The notes under the pieces are model-generated. The model searched no databases. It was not told where the DNA came from and saw only the letters and a program-made list of their open reading frames with translations. A DNA stretch of 64,000 bases from Citrobacter gillenii (lineage in GTDB: Bacteria > Pseudomonadota > Gammaproteobacteria > Enterobacterales > Enterobacteriaceae). The DNA lies in the NCBI RefSeq assembly GCF_013337685.1, contig NZ_SUQN01000001.1, positions 737,229 to 801,228 on the forward strand, in the 5' to 3' direction. Numbering within the stretch: position 1 is the stretch's first letter; each line of letters opens with the position of its first letter. The position numbers were made by a program, and so were the translations under genes. Positions 28,915-42,038 of this stretch are shown here, piece by piece.

Positions 28915-29208
28915 ATGTTTTGTGTGATCTACCGAAGCAGCAAACGTGACCAGACCTATTTATATGTCGAAAAAAAAGACGATTTCTCTCGCGTTCCTGA
29001 AGAACTGATGAAAGGTTTTGGTCAGCCGAAACTGGCAATGATTTTACCACTTGATGGTCGCAAGAAACTGGTGAACGCTGACCTTGAAAAAGTAAAACAG
29101 GCGTTAACCGAGCAGGGCTATTATTTACAAATCCCGCCACCGCCAGAAGATTTACTCAAACAGCATCTGTCTGTGGCAAAACAAAATATACCAGACGCTA
29201 AAGGTTAA
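28915..29208 (+). CDS. ycgL: YcgL-domain protein
   Basis: 97-residue protein of the YcgL family (UPF0745). Conserved core [29 protein letters not shown] and a proline cluster [12 protein letters not shown]. No N-terminal extension like the one annotated in E. coli is needed. Divergent from minC. Function unknown. Confidence 0.93.
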   Translation: MFCVIYRSSKRDQTYLYVEKKDDFSRVPEELMKGFGQPKLAMILPLDGRKKLVNADLEKVKQALTEQGYYLQIPPPPEDLLKQHLSVAKQNIPDAKG

Positions 29209-29277
29209 ACTGTATCCGGCAGCCGCATGTCCCGTCGATGCAGTTCCTGAAATCGAAGACGACGTTAGGGGAAAGTC

Positions 29278-29937
29278 ATGTATCAACATCACAACTGGCA
29301 TGGTGCTCTGCTGGATTACCCAGTGAGTAAAGTGGTTTGCGTGGGCAGTAATTACGCAAAGCACATTAAGGAGATGGGCAGCGCAACGCCAGATGAACCC
29401 GTGCTGTTTATCAAACCGGAAACGGCATTGTGCGACCTGCGCCAACCGCTGGTTATCCCGGCGGATATGGGGGCGGTGCACCACGAAGTTGAGCTGGCTG
29501 TGCTGATTGGCGCGACCCTGCGCCAGGCAACGGAAGATCATGTGCGTAAAGCCATTGCCGGTTATGGCGTGGCGCTGGATCTGACCCTGCGCGATATTCA
29601 GGGCAAAATGAAGAAAGCGGGGCAGCCGTGGGAAAAAGCGAAGGGATTTGATAATTCCTGTCCGCTGTCGGGCTTCATTCCGGTATCGGAGTTTAACGGC
29701 GATCCGCAAAATACGCTGCTCAGTCTGACGGTAAACGGTGAAACACGTCAGCACGGTTCTACGGCGGACATGATCCATCACATTATTCCGTTGATTGCCT
29801 ACATGAGTCGTTTCTTCACCCTCAAAGCGGGGGATGTGGTATTGACAGGAACGCCAGAAGGCGTAGGGCCGTTACACAGTGGTGATGAGCTGGCGATCGG
29901 TTTTCACGGTCAAACGCTGACGACGAGAGTACTGTAA
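29278..29937 (+). CDS. ycgM: Fumarylacetoacetate-hydrolase-family protein YcgM
   Basis: 219-residue FAH-fold enzyme. Metal-binding and active-site region: [31 protein letters not shown] (metal ligands) and [13 protein letters not shown], ending in [11 protein letters not shown]. Relatives act as acylpyruvate hydrolases or oxaloacetate decarboxylases; the exact substrate is not readable from sequence. ATG after GGGGAAAGTC. It follows ycgL by 69 bp. Confidence 0.92.
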   Translation: MYQHHNWHGALLDYPVSKVVCVGSNYAKHIKEMGSATPDEPVLFIKPETALCDLRQPLVIPADMGAVHHEVELAVLIGATLRQATEDHVRKAIAGYGVALDLTLRDIQGKMKKAGQPWEKAKGFDNSCPLSGFIPVSEFNGDPQNTLLSLTVNGETRQHGSTADMIHHIIPLIAYMSRFFTLKAGDVVLTGTPEGVGPLHSGDELAIGFHGQTLTTRVL

Positions 29938-30029
29938 TCTCTTCTTGCCGCCTTTTCGGGCGGCAAAACTTGCATCAACGTGCCAGACTGGTTATAAGGT
30001 GCAGCTTTATTGCAATAGCGGATACCCTG

Positions 30030-30476
30030 ATGAGCGACATACCTTTCTGGCAAAGCAAAACCCTGGATGAAATGACCGATGCCGAGTGGGAGTCATTATG
30101 CGACGGATGTGGTCAATGCTGCCTGCATAAGCTGATGGATGAAGATACCGACGAAATCTATTTTACCAACGTCGCCTGTAAGCAGCTCAATATCAAAACC
30201 TGCCAGTGCCGTAACTACGAACGTCGTTTCGAATACGAGCCTGATTGCATCAAGCTGACGCGTGACAATTTGCCAACTTTTGAATGGCTACCGATGACCT
30301 GCGCGTATCGTCTGCTTGCGGAAGGGAAAGGGCTGCCGGACTGGCACCCGCTACTGACTGGCTCGAAAGCCGCGATGCACGGTGAGCGTATTTCAGTCCG
30401 TCATATTGCGGTGAAAGAATCAGAAGTACACGACTGGCAGGATCACATTTTGAACAAACCTTCATGGGCGGACTGA
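30030..30476 (+). CDS. ycgN: YcgN, UPF0260 metal-cluster protein (YkgJ family)
   Basis: 148-residue cytoplasmic protein. The cysteine-rich motif [11 protein letters not shown], with later cysteines in [19 protein letters not shown], marks the CxxCxxCC family predicted to bind zinc or iron. The ATG giving [15 protein letters not shown] matches the conserved start; the frame is open 20 codons further up, without family similarity. The ribosome site is weak. In E. coli the next genes are hlyE and umuDC; here a DUF1971 gene follows instead. Confidence 0.9.
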   Translation: MSDIPFWQSKTLDEMTDAEWESLCDGCGQCCLHKLMDEDTDEIYFTNVACKQLNIKTCQCRNYERRFEYEPDCIKLTRDNLPTFEWLPMTCAYRLLAEGKGLPDWHPLLTGSKAAMHGERISVRHIAVKESEVHDWQDHILNKPSWAD

Positions 30477-30505
30477 GCCGCCCATCGGTTAACAGGCGCT
30501 AAAGA

Positions 30506-30847
30506 TTAAGATTTTTTCGCCTGATACATCTCATCTGAGTGGTTGTCATCTTCAACCCAGAAATTAATGTTGAACTGCGCGTCGTCGCTTAATTCAACAC
30601 GATGCCAGTACTGCGGTGGGCTGGTCGCAAACTGACCGGCATTTATCACCACTTTAACTTCAGGTTCTTTCGCTTCTTCATTCGCAAAGCCGTAATACGT
30701 TACCGTACCTTCCATCACGCAAAGCTGTCCAAAGACGCCTGCTGCGGTGTTATGGTGGGAGAGCAGTGCGGCTGGGACAGTGTCTTTTGTGAAAAAGGGA
30801 GTAGAGCGTTTAACTTTCCAGTTTGCCGGGATGCGTAAATGGGACAT
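30506..30847 (-). CDS. DUF1971 cupin-like protein (TehB N-terminal/YeaR family)
   Basis: 113-residue single-domain protein of the DUF1971 family, a small cupin-like fold. RSTPFFTKDTVPAALL, GVFGQLCVMEGTVTYYGFA and AGQFATSPPQYWHRVEL are shared with E. coli YeaR and the N-terminal region of some TehB proteins. YeaR is induced by nitrate and nitric oxide. A large palindrome containing an NsrR-like operator lies directly upstream, which fits the same physiology. Good ribosome site AAGGAGATG. Molecular function unknown. Confidence 0.85.
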   Translation of the reverse strand: MSHLRIPANWKVKRSTPFFTKDTVPAALLSHHNTAAGVFGQLCVMEGTVTYYGFANEEAKEPEVKVVINAGQFATSPPQYWHRVELSDDAQFNINFWVEDDNHSDEMYQAKKS

Positions 30848-30864
30848 GGGACATCTCCTTGGTG

Positions 30865-30907
30865 TGGCATCTATAAGATGTATTTAATATACATCTTATA
30901 GATGCCA
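30865..30907. promoter_or_regulatory. 43-bp palindrome containing an NsrR-like operator
   Basis: Perfect 19-bp arms TGGCATCTATAAGATGTAT and its reverse complement around TTAAT. The inner 23 bp (30875-30897) match the NsrR 11-1-11 consensus (AAGATGCATTT-N-AAATGCATCTT) at about 19 of 22 positions. On the minus strand a TTGCTT -35 with 17-bp spacing places a TATATT-like -10 inside the palindrome, so binding would block the promoter of the DUF1971 gene. Confidence 0.75.
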
Positions 30908-30927
30908 CCAAGCAATGACATTATGGC

Positions 30928-30953
30928 AAAAAAAAACGCTCCCGAAGGAGCGT
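30928..30953 (-). terminator. Intrinsic terminator after dsbB
   Basis: Minus-strand ACGCTCC-TTCG-GGAGCGT with a stable UUCG tetraloop, followed by at least eight T. Confidence 0.92.
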
Positions 30954-30958
30954 CTCTG

Positions 30959-31489
30959 TTAGCGACCGAAGAGGTCGCGTTTTTTCGGTTTAAACGGTTG
31001 GGCAATGACCACCAGCACGGCGACCACCAGGTACGCAGCAAAGATCCCTAATAGCCACTGTGGCATTTCAAGGGTTAAAAAAGACCACTGACGCTCGGCG
31101 CAGTCGCCGGATGCCAGGAAAACCTGAGGCAGCCATTTGTCCAGCGGTAACCAGCTCGGAAAGCGCGCCGCAAAATCACAGGTCATGAACGGAGACGGGT
31201 GAAGCTGGATCATGGTGTGCTCATATGCTAACTGCAGACCGCGCCAGGCGCTGTAAATCCAGATAACCATCGCTACATAACGCAGCGGCGTTTTTGGCGC
31301 GATAGCACCCACCAGCCCGGCACCCATTACGCCGAATAACGCACTACGTTCGTAAATACACAACACGCAAGGTTTAAGCAGCATCACGTGCTGGAACCAC
31401 AGCGCAACGAGTTCCAGCGCCAGGGCGGTTAGCGCCAACAATAACCATGCTCCGCGACCGCGGGAGCACTGGTTTAAAAATCGCAACAT
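30959..31489 (-). CDS. dsbB: Disulphide oxidoreductase DsbB
   Basis: 176-residue four-helix inner-membrane protein that reoxidises DsbA and passes electrons to ubiquinone or menaquinone. First periplasmic loop CVLC (C41 and C44); second loop with cysteines in [24 protein letters not shown] and SGDCAERQW, corresponding to C104 and C130. Length equals E. coli DsbB. Confidence 0.97.
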   Translation of the reverse strand: MLRFLNQCSRGRGAWLLLALTALALELVALWFQHVMLLKPCVLCIYERSALFGVMGAGLVGAIAPKTPLRYVAMVIWIYSAWRGLQLAYEHTMIQLHPSPFMTCDFAARFPSWLPLDKWLPQVFLASGDCAERQWSFLTLEMPQWLLGIFAAYLVVAVLVVIAQPFKPKKRDLFGR

Positions 31490-31592
31490 AATAAATTCCC
31501 TGCAACATGCGTAGAGAGCGCAGTTTAAACCAATTCAATTTATGCGCCACTAGCAGCTATTGAAATATTGTGTAATCGGATAATTATCATGC

Positions 31593-31623
31593 AAAAAGTC
31601 AAACCGGGCAGTGATTTGCCCGG
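31593..31623 (-). terminator. Probable terminator after nhaB
   Basis: Minus-strand stem CCGGGC/GCCCGG with an 8-base loop, then TTTGACTTTTT. It lies 8 bp after the nhaB stop. Confidence 0.6.
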
Positions 31624-31630
31624 TAAGTTG

Positions 31631-33172
31631 TTATGAAAGTGTAGCTAACCAGCCTATTTGCGTCATCCACTCGGTCACCGGGACGAGGGTGAATTCCACG
31701 CACAAAAGACCGACCAGCGTCAGTACGAGGGTATACGGCAGCGCCATCCATACCATGCGGCCATAGGAGAGGCGAATCAACGGTGCCAGTGCGGAAGTCA
31801 GCAGGAACAGGAATGCGGCCTGGCCATTCGGAGTTGCGACGGAAGGCAGGTTAGTCCCGGTATTAATCGCCACGGCTAACAGTTCGAACTGGTTCAGGCT
31901 GATGGTCCCGTGCTCCATCGCCGCTTTGGCTTCGTTAATGTAAATCGTGCCTACAAAGACGTTATCGGAGATAGAAGAAAGCAGACCGTTAAAGAGGTAG
32001 AACAGAGTGAGCTGGGCATGCTCTGAAGCCTGTAAAACAAAATGAATAATCGGAGCGAACAATTGCTGATCGATAATTACGGCCACAATTGAGAAGAACA
32101 CGGTCAGCAGCGCGGTGAACGGCAGTGACTCGGTGAACGCCTTGCCGATAGCATGTTCATCAGTGACCCCCGTTAAGGACGTCGCCAGGATGATAACCGA
32201 CAGGCCTATCAGTCCAACTTCGGCCAGATGCAGGGCCAGGGCGATAACCAGCCAGACGCCGATAATCGCCTGGACAATCAGTTTGATCTTGTCCTGGCGG
32301 GTACGCTGCTGGCGGCTTTGATCGTCATATTGCTGCAGAACGTCACGTACCTTTTCAGGCAATGTTTCACCATAGCCAAACCAACGTAATTTCTCGACCA
32401 GCATGCAGGTTAGCAGTCCGCAGATCAGCACCGGGACGGTGACCGGGGACATCCGCAGGAAGAAATCCCCGAAATGCCAGCCCGCCGCTTTGGCGATAAT
32501 CAGGTTTTGCGGTTCACCAACCATGGTCATCACGCCGCCTAACGCCGTGCCGACGCCGGCATGCATCATCAGGCTGCGCAGAAAACCGCGGAACTGCTCG
32601 AGCACGGCTTTATTGTGCTGATCAATATGGCTGTCATCGAGCATATTATCTTCCCCACGGGAAGAGGCGATGCGGTGGTAAATGCCATAAAAACCGACCG
32701 CCACGCTTATCACGACGGCGACCACGGTCAATGCATCGAGGAACGCGGACAGGAAGGCGGCGGCTACGCAGAAGGACAGCGACAGCAGCATTTTAGAGCG
32801 AATGCTCAGCAGCAATCGGGTAAAAATAAACAGCAGTAACTGCTTCATAAAGTAGATGCCCGCCACCATAAACATCAGCAGCAATAACACCTCAAGATTG
32901 GCGGCAATCTCTTCACGCACGTGCGTGGCGCTGGTCATGCCAATGACGACGGCTTCAATCGCCAGCAGGCCACCCGGCAGCAGCGGATAACATTTGAGCG
33001 CCATTGCCAGCGTAAAAATGAACTCAGCCACCAGCAGCCACCCGGCAACGAACGGGTTGATGAAGAAAATAATCGGGTTAACGATTAAGAAGGATAATAA
33101 TGCGAGTTTGTACCAGTCCGGCGACTGGCCTAAAAAGTTGCGCCACAGCGCGCGACCCCAGGATAGCTCCAT
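31631..33172 (-). CDS. nhaB: Na+/H+ antiporter NhaB
   Basis: 513-residue polytopic antiporter of the IT superfamily, about 12 helices, exchanging Na+ for H+ with a 2:3 stoichiometry in E. coli. Conserved segments include [40 protein letters not shown] and [18 protein letters not shown]. The start [15 protein letters not shown] gives the E. coli length; the frame is open eleven codons further up. Divergent from fadR. Confidence 0.97.
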   Translation of the reverse strand: MELSWGRALWRNFLGQSPDWYKLALLSFLIVNPIIFFINPFVAGWLLVAEFIFTLAMALKCYPLLPGGLLAIEAVVIGMTSATHVREEIAANLEVLLLLMFMVAGIYFMKQLLLFIFTRLLLSIRSKMLLSLSFCVAAAFLSAFLDALTVVAVVISVAVGFYGIYHRIASSRGEDNMLDDSHIDQHNKAVLEQFRGFLRSLMMHAGVGTALGGVMTMVGEPQNLIIAKAAGWHFGDFFLRMSPVTVPVLICGLLTCMLVEKLRWFGYGETLPEKVRDVLQQYDDQSRQQRTRQDKIKLIVQAIIGVWLVIALALHLAEVGLIGLSVIILATSLTGVTDEHAIGKAFTESLPFTALLTVFFSIVAVIIDQQLFAPIIHFVLQASEHAQLTLFYLFNGLLSSISDNVFVGTIYINEAKAAMEHGTISLNQFELLAVAINTGTNLPSVATPNGQAAFLFLLTSALAPLIRLSYGRMVWMALPYTLVLTLVGLLCVEFTLVPVTEWMTQIGWLATLS

Positions 33173-33360
33173 GGCAGTTTCCCTTACCTGTAAAAATGAA
33201 ATCATGTTTTTATGTTTGACGGCAAAGCTTAGCGGGAGGAGGGAACGCAGGCAAGCTCTTCACGTGCTTCGTCGCGCCAATTGCGCCCCAGCGTTATCTG
33301 GAAAATGAAGCCTTGATCCACTTTTTCTTCATTGCCTCAGCTATCAGCTATCAGACCCGT

Positions 33361-33371
33361 CTGGTATGATG
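33361..33371 (+). promoter_or_regulatory. fadR promoter overlapping a FadR-like half-site
   Basis: CTGGTATGATG contains an extended -10 (TGG followed by TATGAT at 33365-33370) and at the same time equals the core of the FadR operator known from E. coli fadD. No good -35, in keeping with an extended -10 promoter. It would start transcription about 33 bp before the fadR ATG. Confidence 0.5.
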
Positions 33372-33409
33372 TGTGTAACTATGTTTTGCTGTGTAATGGA
33401 ATTATTACT

Positions 33410-34129
33410 ATGGTCATTAAGGCGCAAAGCCCAGCGGGGTTCGCGGAAGAGTACATCATTGAAAGTATCTGGAATAACCGCTTCCCCCCAGGCACTATTT
33501 TGCCCGCTGAACGTGAACTCTCTGAACTTATCGGAGTAACACGCACCACGCTACGCGAAGTGTTACAGCGCCTGGCGCGGGACGGCTGGTTGACCATTCA
33601 GCACGGCAAACCGACGAAAGTGAATAATTTCTGGGAAACGTCAGGACTGAATATTCTTGAAACGCTGGCGCGCCTCGATCACGAGAGCGTTCCGCAGCTC
33701 ATTGATAATCTGCTGTCGGTGCGTACCAACATCTCAACAATCTTCATTCGCACCGCATTCCGCCAACATCCGGACAAAGCGCAGGAAGTGCTGGCGACGG
33801 CAAATCAGGTAGCCGACCACGCTGACGCTTTTGCTGACCTGGACTACAACATTTTCCGCGGCCTGGCATTCGCGTCCGGCAATCCGATTTACGGCCTGAT
33901 CCTCAACGGCATGAAGGGATTGTATACCCGTATTGGTCGTCATTATTTCGCCAATCCGGAAGCCCGCGGTCTGGCACTGAGCTTCTACCGTAAGCTGTCA
34001 TTGCTCTGTGAGCAGGGCTCCCATGACCAGGTGTATGAAACGGTGCGCAGTTACGGTCACGACAGCGGCGAGATTTGGCATCGCATGCAGAAAAACCTGC
34101 CCGGCGATTTAGCCATTCAGGGCCGTTAA
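33410..34129 (+). CDS. fadR: Fatty acid metabolism regulator FadR
   Basis: 239-residue GntR-family regulator that represses beta-oxidation genes and activates fabA/fabB until released by long-chain acyl-CoA. N-terminal winged helix (residues about 9-75, [35 protein letters not shown]), all-helical acyl-CoA-binding domain after it. [15 protein letters not shown] is the conserved start; an upstream in-frame extension lies in promoter DNA. Its target fadD is also in this window. Confidence 0.97.
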   Translation: MVIKAQSPAGFAEEYIIESIWNNRFPPGTILPAERELSELIGVTRTTLREVLQRLARDGWLTIQHGKPTKVNNFWETSGLNILETLARLDHESVPQLIDNLLSVRTNISTIFIRTAFRQHPDKAQEVLATANQVADHADAFADLDYNIFRGLAFASGNPIYGLILNGMKGLYTRIGRHYFANPEARGLALSFYRKLSLLCEQGSHDQVYETVRSYGHDSGEIWHRMQKNLPGDLAIQGR

Positions 34130-34137
34130 TCGCTCAA

Positions 34138-34224
34138 TGCCGGATGGCGGTGTGAACACCTTATCCGGCCTACGTGGATGTCTAGTGTAGGCCGGATAAG
34201 ACGCTTTCGCGTCGCCACCCGGCA
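34138..34224. repeat. REP/BIME element after fadR
   Basis: Two inverted REP units: GCCGGATGGCGG...TTATCCGGCCTAC and GTAGGCCGGATAAG...GTCGCCACCCGGCA, separated by about 15 bp. These are typical enterobacterial extragenic palindromes in a convergent gap (fadR and ycgB). Confidence 0.9.
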
Positions 34225-34231
34225 ATAAGAT

Positions 34232-35764
34232 TCACAGACCGTTCATTCTCGGCGGGCAACGTTCCAGCAATTCCACGCTGCCATCCTCATTTTGTTGCTC
34301 CAGCGTCACGTCAAAACCCCATAACCGATGGACGTGCTTCAGCACCTCTTTGCGGCCCTTATCCAGCGGGGCGCGATTATGCGGGATATAGCGCAGTGTG
34401 AGAGAGCGATCGCCGCGCAAATCGACATTCCATACCTGAATGTTTGGCTCCAGGTTGCTCAGGTTATACTGCGACGACAGCCGGTTACGAATTTCACGGT
34501 ATCCCTCTTCGTTATGAATTGCTGAGATTTCCAGATAATTATGTCTGTCATCGTCCAACACGGTGAACAGGCGGAAATCACGCATCACCTTCGGTGACAG
34601 GAACTGGCTGATAAAGCTCTCATCTTTAAAATCACGCATCGCGAAGTGCAGGGTTTCCAGCCAGTCAGAACCGGCGATATCCGGGAACCAGTATTTATCT
34701 TCCTCGGTCGGAGACTGACAAATACGTTTGATGTCCTGGAACATGGCGAATCCGAGCGCATAGGGGTTTATCCCGCTATACCACGGGCTGTTGTACGGCG
34801 GCTGGAACACCACATTGGTATGGCTGTGTAGAAACTCCAGCATAAACCGCTCGGTGACTTTGCCTTCATCGTACAGGTGGTTAAGGATGGTGTAATGCCA
34901 GAACGTCGCCCAGCCTTCGTTCATCACCTGGGTCTGTTTCTGCGGATAAAAATACTGGCTCACTTTGCGCACGATACGCAGCACTTCACGCTGCCAGGAC
35001 TCCAGCAGCGGGGCATTTTTTTCCATAAAGTACAGCAGGTTTTCCTGGGGTTCAGAAGGATAACGCCGCGCTTCAAACACGGTTTTCTCTTCCTCTTTTT
35101 TCGGCAAGGTACGCCACAGCATATTTACCTGACTTTGCAGATATTCTTCGCGGCTTTTTTGCCGCGCTTTCTCTTCCTGCAATGAAATTTTTTGCGGGCG
35201 TTTATAGCGATCGACACCGTAGTTCATCAGTGCATGGCAGGAATCGAGCAGTTTTTCGACTTCGTCGACGCCGTAGCGCTCTTCACACTGGGTAATGTAG
35301 TTTCGGGCAAAAATCAGATAATCAACAATGGAGCTGGCATCCGTCCAGCTACGGAAAAGGTAGTTGTTCTTGAAGAAGGAGTTATGCCCATAGCAGGCGT
35401 GTGCCATCACCAGCGCCTGCATGGTGATGGTGTTCTCCTCCATCAGATACGCGATACATGGGTTGGAGTTGATGACAATCTCATAAGCCAGCCCTTGCTG
35501 ACCGTGCTTATACAGACGTTCGGTTTCAATAAATTTTTTACCAAACGACCAGTGGGTATAGTTAATCGGCATCCCGACGCTGGAGTAGGCGTCCATCATC
35601 TGCTCGGAGGTAATGACCTCGATTTGGTGCGGATAGGTCTCCAGTCGGTAGAGTTTTGCCACGCGGTCTATTTCCGCCAGATAGACATCCAGCAGATCAA
35701 ACGTCCAGTCGGGTCCATCGCTCAACCGTGTGGTGTCCTTGTTCATGGAATCAATCGTAGCCAT
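34232..35764 (-). CDS. ycgB: SpoVR-family protein YcgB
   Basis: 510-residue cytoplasmic protein of the SpoVR family, found in E. coli as the sigma-S-dependent YcgB. Conserved blocks: DWTFDLLDVYLAEIDRVAKLYRLETYPHQIEVIT, MAHACYGHNSFFKNNYLF and NEGWATFWHYTILNHLYDEG, which suggest a metalloprotein-like helical core with His and Glu residues, although no activity is established. Stand-alone gene, usually functionally linked to YeaG/YeaH. Confidence 0.94.
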   Translation of the reverse strand: MATIDSMNKDTTRLSDGPDWTFDLLDVYLAEIDRVAKLYRLETYPHQIEVITSEQMMDAYSSVGMPINYTHWSFGKKFIETERLYKHGQQGLAYEIVINSNPCIAYLMEENTITMQALVMAHACYGHNSFFKNNYLFRSWTDASSIVDYLIFARNYITQCEERYGVDEVEKLLDSCHALMNYGVDRYKRPQKISLQEEKARQKSREEYLQSQVNMLWRTLPKKEEEKTVFEARRYPSEPQENLLYFMEKNAPLLESWQREVLRIVRKVSQYFYPQKQTQVMNEGWATFWHYTILNHLYDEGKVTERFMLEFLHSHTNVVFQPPYNSPWYSGINPYALGFAMFQDIKRICQSPTEEDKYWFPDIAGSDWLETLHFAMRDFKDESFISQFLSPKVMRDFRLFTVLDDDRHNYLEISAIHNEEGYREIRNRLSSQYNLSNLEPNIQVWNVDLRGDRSLTLRYIPHNRAPLDKGRKEVLKHVHRLWGFDVTLEQQNEDGSVELLERCPPRMNGL

Positions 35765-35982
35765 TCGCGCACCCTCATTGTTGGCGGCACTCTCTGTCTG
35801 GAGTACCTCATTTCAAGCATAGAACACGGTGTTAAAAAACGTGCTGCGGCAGAAAATTTTTCTTTGCGATATCACGTTAATCCAACATCGAAAAACAGGA
35901 TGTTCACGAAATTTTATGCTGGATAAAAATGACGCACAGCAGGAGATCCTAAAGCAGAGACATCCCTGTCGTTACCGCTATG

Positions 35983-35998
35983 TGTGAGATACATCACC
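35983..35998 (+). promoter_or_regulatory. CRP site upstream of dadAX
   Basis: TGTGA-GATACA-TCACC matches the CRP consensus TGTGA-N6-TCACA except for the last base. It lies 89-104 bp before the dadA start. CRP and Lrp control dadAX in E. coli. The rest of the 322-bp ycgB/dadA gap is AT-rich and otherwise unremarkable. Confidence 0.75.
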
Positions 35999-36050
35999 AT
36001 AAAAAAGCCATATGTTGAATAATATTTTCAACTGAGTTATCAAGATGTAA

Positions 36051-37385
<1,335 letters not shown>

Positions 37386-37397
37386 GAAGGACGCGAG

Positions 37398-38468
37398 ATG
37401 ACCCGCCCAATACTGGCCAGCATTGACCTGCAGGCGTTGAAACAAAATTTAGGCATTGCACGGCAGGCCGCACCGGACGCCCGCGTCTGGTCGGTGGTAA
37501 AAGCCAATGCTTATGGACATGGCATTGAGCGCGTCTGGAATGCGCTGGGGACCACCGACGGTTTCGCCATGCTGAATCTGGAAGAAGCGATAACGCTGCG
37601 CGAGCGTGGCTGGAAAGGCCCGATCTTAATGCTGGAAGGTTTTTTCCACGCCGACGATCTGACGGTGTATGACCAATATCGTTTAACCACCTGTGTACAC
37701 AGCAACTGGCAGCTCAAAGCGTTACAAAATGCCCGACTGAACGCTCCGCTGGATGTATACCTGAAGGTTAACAGCGGCATGAACCGTCTGGGCTTTTTGC
37801 CTGAGCGGGTGGCAACCGTCTGGCAACAGCTGCGGGCGATGCCGAATGTGGGTGAAATGACGCTGATGTCGCACTTTGCTGATGCCGAACATCCGGACGG
37901 TATTCAGGACGCGATGGCGCGTATTGCACAGGCGACGGAAGGGCTTGAATGCCGACGTTCGCTGTCAAACTCCGCCGCCACGCTGTGGCACCCGGAAGCC
38001 CATTTCGACTGGGTACGACCGGGTATTATTTTGTACGGCGCCTCTCCGTCAGGGCAATGGCGGGACATCGCCAACACCGGTCTCAAACCGGTAATGAGCC
38101 TGAACAGCGAGGTCATCGGGGTGCAAACGCTGAAGGCCGGTGACAGGGTCGGCTACGGTGGGCGTTACACCGCACGCGGTGAACAACGTATCGGGATTGT
38201 GGCGACCGGCTATGCCGATGGATATCCGCGCCATGCACCGAGCGGCACGCCGGTGCTGGTGGACGGTGTCCGTACCGGGACGGTCGGCACGGTGTCGATG
38301 GATATGCTGGCAGTGGATCTGACGCCATGTCCTCAGGCAGGCATTGGTACGCCGGTAGAGCTGTGGGGCAAAGAGATCAAAATCGACGATGTGGCTACCG
38401 CGGCCGGTACGGTGGGGTACGAGCTGATGTGCTCGCTGGCGCTGCGCGTACCGGTTGTGACGGTGTAA
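37398..38468 (+). CDS. dadX: Catabolic alanine racemase DadX
   Basis: 356-residue PLP enzyme that converts L-alanine to D-alanine for DadA. PLP lysine K35 in [10 protein letters not shown]; catalytic tyrosine region [11 protein letters not shown]; phosphate-binding SNSAATLW. Cotranscribed with dadA. Ends before a REP pair. Confidence 0.97.
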   Translation: MTRPILASIDLQALKQNLGIARQAAPDARVWSVVKANAYGHGIERVWNALGTTDGFAMLNLEEAITLRERGWKGPILMLEGFFHADDLTVYDQYRLTTCVHSNWQLKALQNARLNAPLDVYLKVNSGMNRLGFLPERVATVWQQLRAMPNVGEMTLMSHFADAEHPDGIQDAMARIAQATEGLECRRSLSNSAATLWHPEAHFDWVRPGIILYGASPSGQWRDIANTGLKPVMSLNSEVIGVQTLKAGDRVGYGGRYTARGEQRIGIVATGYADGYPRHAPSGTPVLVDGVRTGTVGTVSMDMLAVDLTPCPQAGIGTPVELWGKEIKIDDVATAAGTVGYELMCSLALRVPVVTV

Positions 38469-38480
38469 CTTTTGTAAAGT

Positions 38481-38559
38481 TGCCTGATGGCGCTGCGCTT
38501 ATCAGGCCTACAATAGCAGTACATTTGTAAGCCGGGTAAGGCGCAGCCGCTACCCGGCA
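38481..38559. repeat. REP/BIME element after dadX
   Basis: Two inverted units, GCCTGATGGCGCTGCGCTTATCAGGCCTAC-type and GCCGGGTAAGGCGCAGCCGCTACCCGGC-type, in the convergent gap between dadX and cvrA. Confidence 0.88.
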
Positions 38560-38571
38560 AAAACATCACTA

Positions 38572-40323
<1,752 letters not shown>

Positions 40324-40402
40324 TTACGCTGTTTCGTATTAACAAACCCTAACATATTAGCGGCAGAAACAGCGTTTTACTTAGCCCTGTTAGCGGCTTT
40401 TT

Positions 40403-41317
40403 TTACGATTTCAGCACCGGATGCCCGGTTAAGGTGAGCTGGCTGCTATTTTTCACGTTTCGCAGCACCGCTTTTGCCCCGAGCGGGAGCGTGACGGTAC
40501 GCTGTTCGTGACCAAAATCGAGACCGCTAATCAACGGTACCGACAGTCTGGCACGCAGCAATGTGCAGACTTCCTCCAGATTGTAGCCAGCGTCGTAATC
40601 GTTTGGTGCGCTGCCGCTAAAACTGCCGAGAATAATGGCGTTCTGACGGGCTAAAATGCCCGCGTGGTACAGCTGCAACAGCATGCGCTCGACGCGGAAC
40701 GGATGCTCATTAATGTCTTCCAGCACCAGAATACCGTTATCAATGGCGGGCATATACGGGGTGCCAATCAGCGAAATGAGCATCGCCAGATTACCGCCCC
40801 ACAGCGTGCCTTCGGTGGCGCAGTCCGGACCATCACCTTGCCAGTCGATAGTAAATTGCGCATTGCGTAATGCCTGCCAGAAATGGTGTTCGGTAAACGC
40901 GTTCATTTCTTCGGCACCAAAATTGGCCGCTAACATCGGGCCGCTGAAGGTAATGACGTTGCCTTGTGCCAGCAGGCCGCACTGGATTGCCGTAAAGTCG
41001 CTGTGTCCGCAAATGAGCAGTGGGTCGTGTTGCTGGCGGGCGGTCAGTGCCTGCCAGTCAATAGCATCCAGTAAACGGCTGGCGCCATAGCCGCCGCGCA
41101 CCGCCAGTACAATGGTATCGGGCGTTTTCAGCTCAACCAATGCATTCACATCCGCCAACCGTTCGGTTTCCGTCCCGGCAAAACGCTGGTAGCGACGTGC
41201 AATAACCGCCGAGTTTGTGACCTGATGACCGGCCTCAGTAAGGCGCGAAAGCCCGCGCAATGCCGCTTGCTGGTTGATACAGTAGCCCGAGGGGGCAATT
41301 AAGTGAAACCGGGACAT
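40403..41317 (-). CDS. ldcA: Murein tetrapeptide (L,D-)carboxypeptidase LdcA
   Basis: 304-residue cytoplasmic S66 peptidase that removes the terminal D-Ala from tetrapeptides during peptidoglycan recycling. The nucleophile serine lies in [13 protein letters not shown]; glutamate and histidine of the triad in [17 protein letters not shown] and [15 protein letters not shown]. Length equals E. coli LdcA. Divergent from emtA, another murein enzyme. Confidence 0.96.
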   Translation of the reverse strand: MSRFHLIAPSGYCINQQAALRGLSRLTEAGHQVTNSAVIARRYQRFAGTETERLADVNALVELKTPDTIVLAVRGGYGASRLLDAIDWQALTARQQHDPLLICGHSDFTAIQCGLLAQGNVITFSGPMLAANFGAEEMNAFTEHHFWQALRNAQFTIDWQGDGPDCATEGTLWGGNLAMLISLIGTPYMPAIDNGILVLEDINEHPFRVERMLLQLYHAGILARQNAIILGSFSGSAPNDYDAGYNLEEVCTLLRARLSVPLISGLDFGHEQRTVTLPLGAKAVLRNVKNSSQLTLTGHPVLKS

Positions 41318-41415
41318 GGCATTTCCTTGCTACAACTAAAACCAAATGTATATCATGCCGCGTAGGTATGTCGTTGTCACCTCAGCGACAGGTTCCGGCT
41401 ATAAGGATAGATGAC

Positions 41416-42027
41416 GTGAAATTGAGATGGTTTGCTTTTTTGGTTGTATTACTTGCGGGCTGTAGTTCAAAACAGGATTACAAAAATCCGCCATGGAATG
41501 CTGAAGTTCCGGTTAAACGCGCAATGCAATGGATGCCGATCAGTGAAAAAGCCGGCGCGGCCTGGGGGGTAAGCCCACAATTGATTACGGCCATCATCGC
41601 CATTGAATCAGGCGGAAATCCGAATGCGGTCAGTAAATCTAACGCCGTTGGGCTGATGCAGCTCAAAGCCTCTACCTCCGGACGGGATGTCTACCGTCGG
41701 ATGGGCTGGAGTGGCGAGCCGTCAACCAGTGAGCTGAAAAACCCTGAGCGCAACATCTCAATGGGTGCCGCGTACCTGAATATTCTCGAAACCGGACCAT
41801 TGGCCGGCATCGAAGACCCACAGGTGATGCAATATGCGCTGGTGGTGTCATATGCCAACGGTGCGGGGGCGTTGCTGCGGACATTCTCCTCCGACAGGAA
41901 AAAAGCCATCAACAAAATCAACGATCTCAGTCCGGATGAGTTTATTGAGCATGTGGCTGATAATCATCCGGCGCCGCAGGCTCCGCGTTATATCTGGAAG
42001 CTTCAGCAAGCGCTGGATGTGATGTAG
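41416..42027 (+). CDS. emtA: Membrane-bound lytic endotransglycosylase EmtA
   Basis: 203-residue outer-membrane lipoprotein that cleaves glycan strands internally. Start GTG (MKLRWFAFL) after AAGGATAGATGAC gives the E. coli length. Lipobox LLAGC; SLT catalytic glutamate in [15 protein letters not shown], followed by [11 protein letters not shown] and [13 protein letters not shown]. The longer upstream frame lacks a signal peptide in the proper place. Confidence 0.96.
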   Translation: MKLRWFAFLVVLLAGCSSKQDYKNPPWNAEVPVKRAMQWMPISEKAGAAWGVSPQLITAIIAIESGGNPNAVSKSNAVGLMQLKASTSGRDVYRRMGWSGEPSTSELKNPERNISMGAAYLNILETGPLAGIEDPQVMQYALVVSYANGAGALLRTFSSDRKKAINKINDLSPDEFIEHVADNHPAPQAPRYIWKLQQALDVM

Positions 42028-42038
42028 TTCGCGTGAGG

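Noticed and set aside
29944..29968. GCCGCC/GGCGGC hairpin between ycgM and ycgN
   Set aside because: Followed by AAAAC on the plus strand, with no T-run; not called as an intrinsic terminator.
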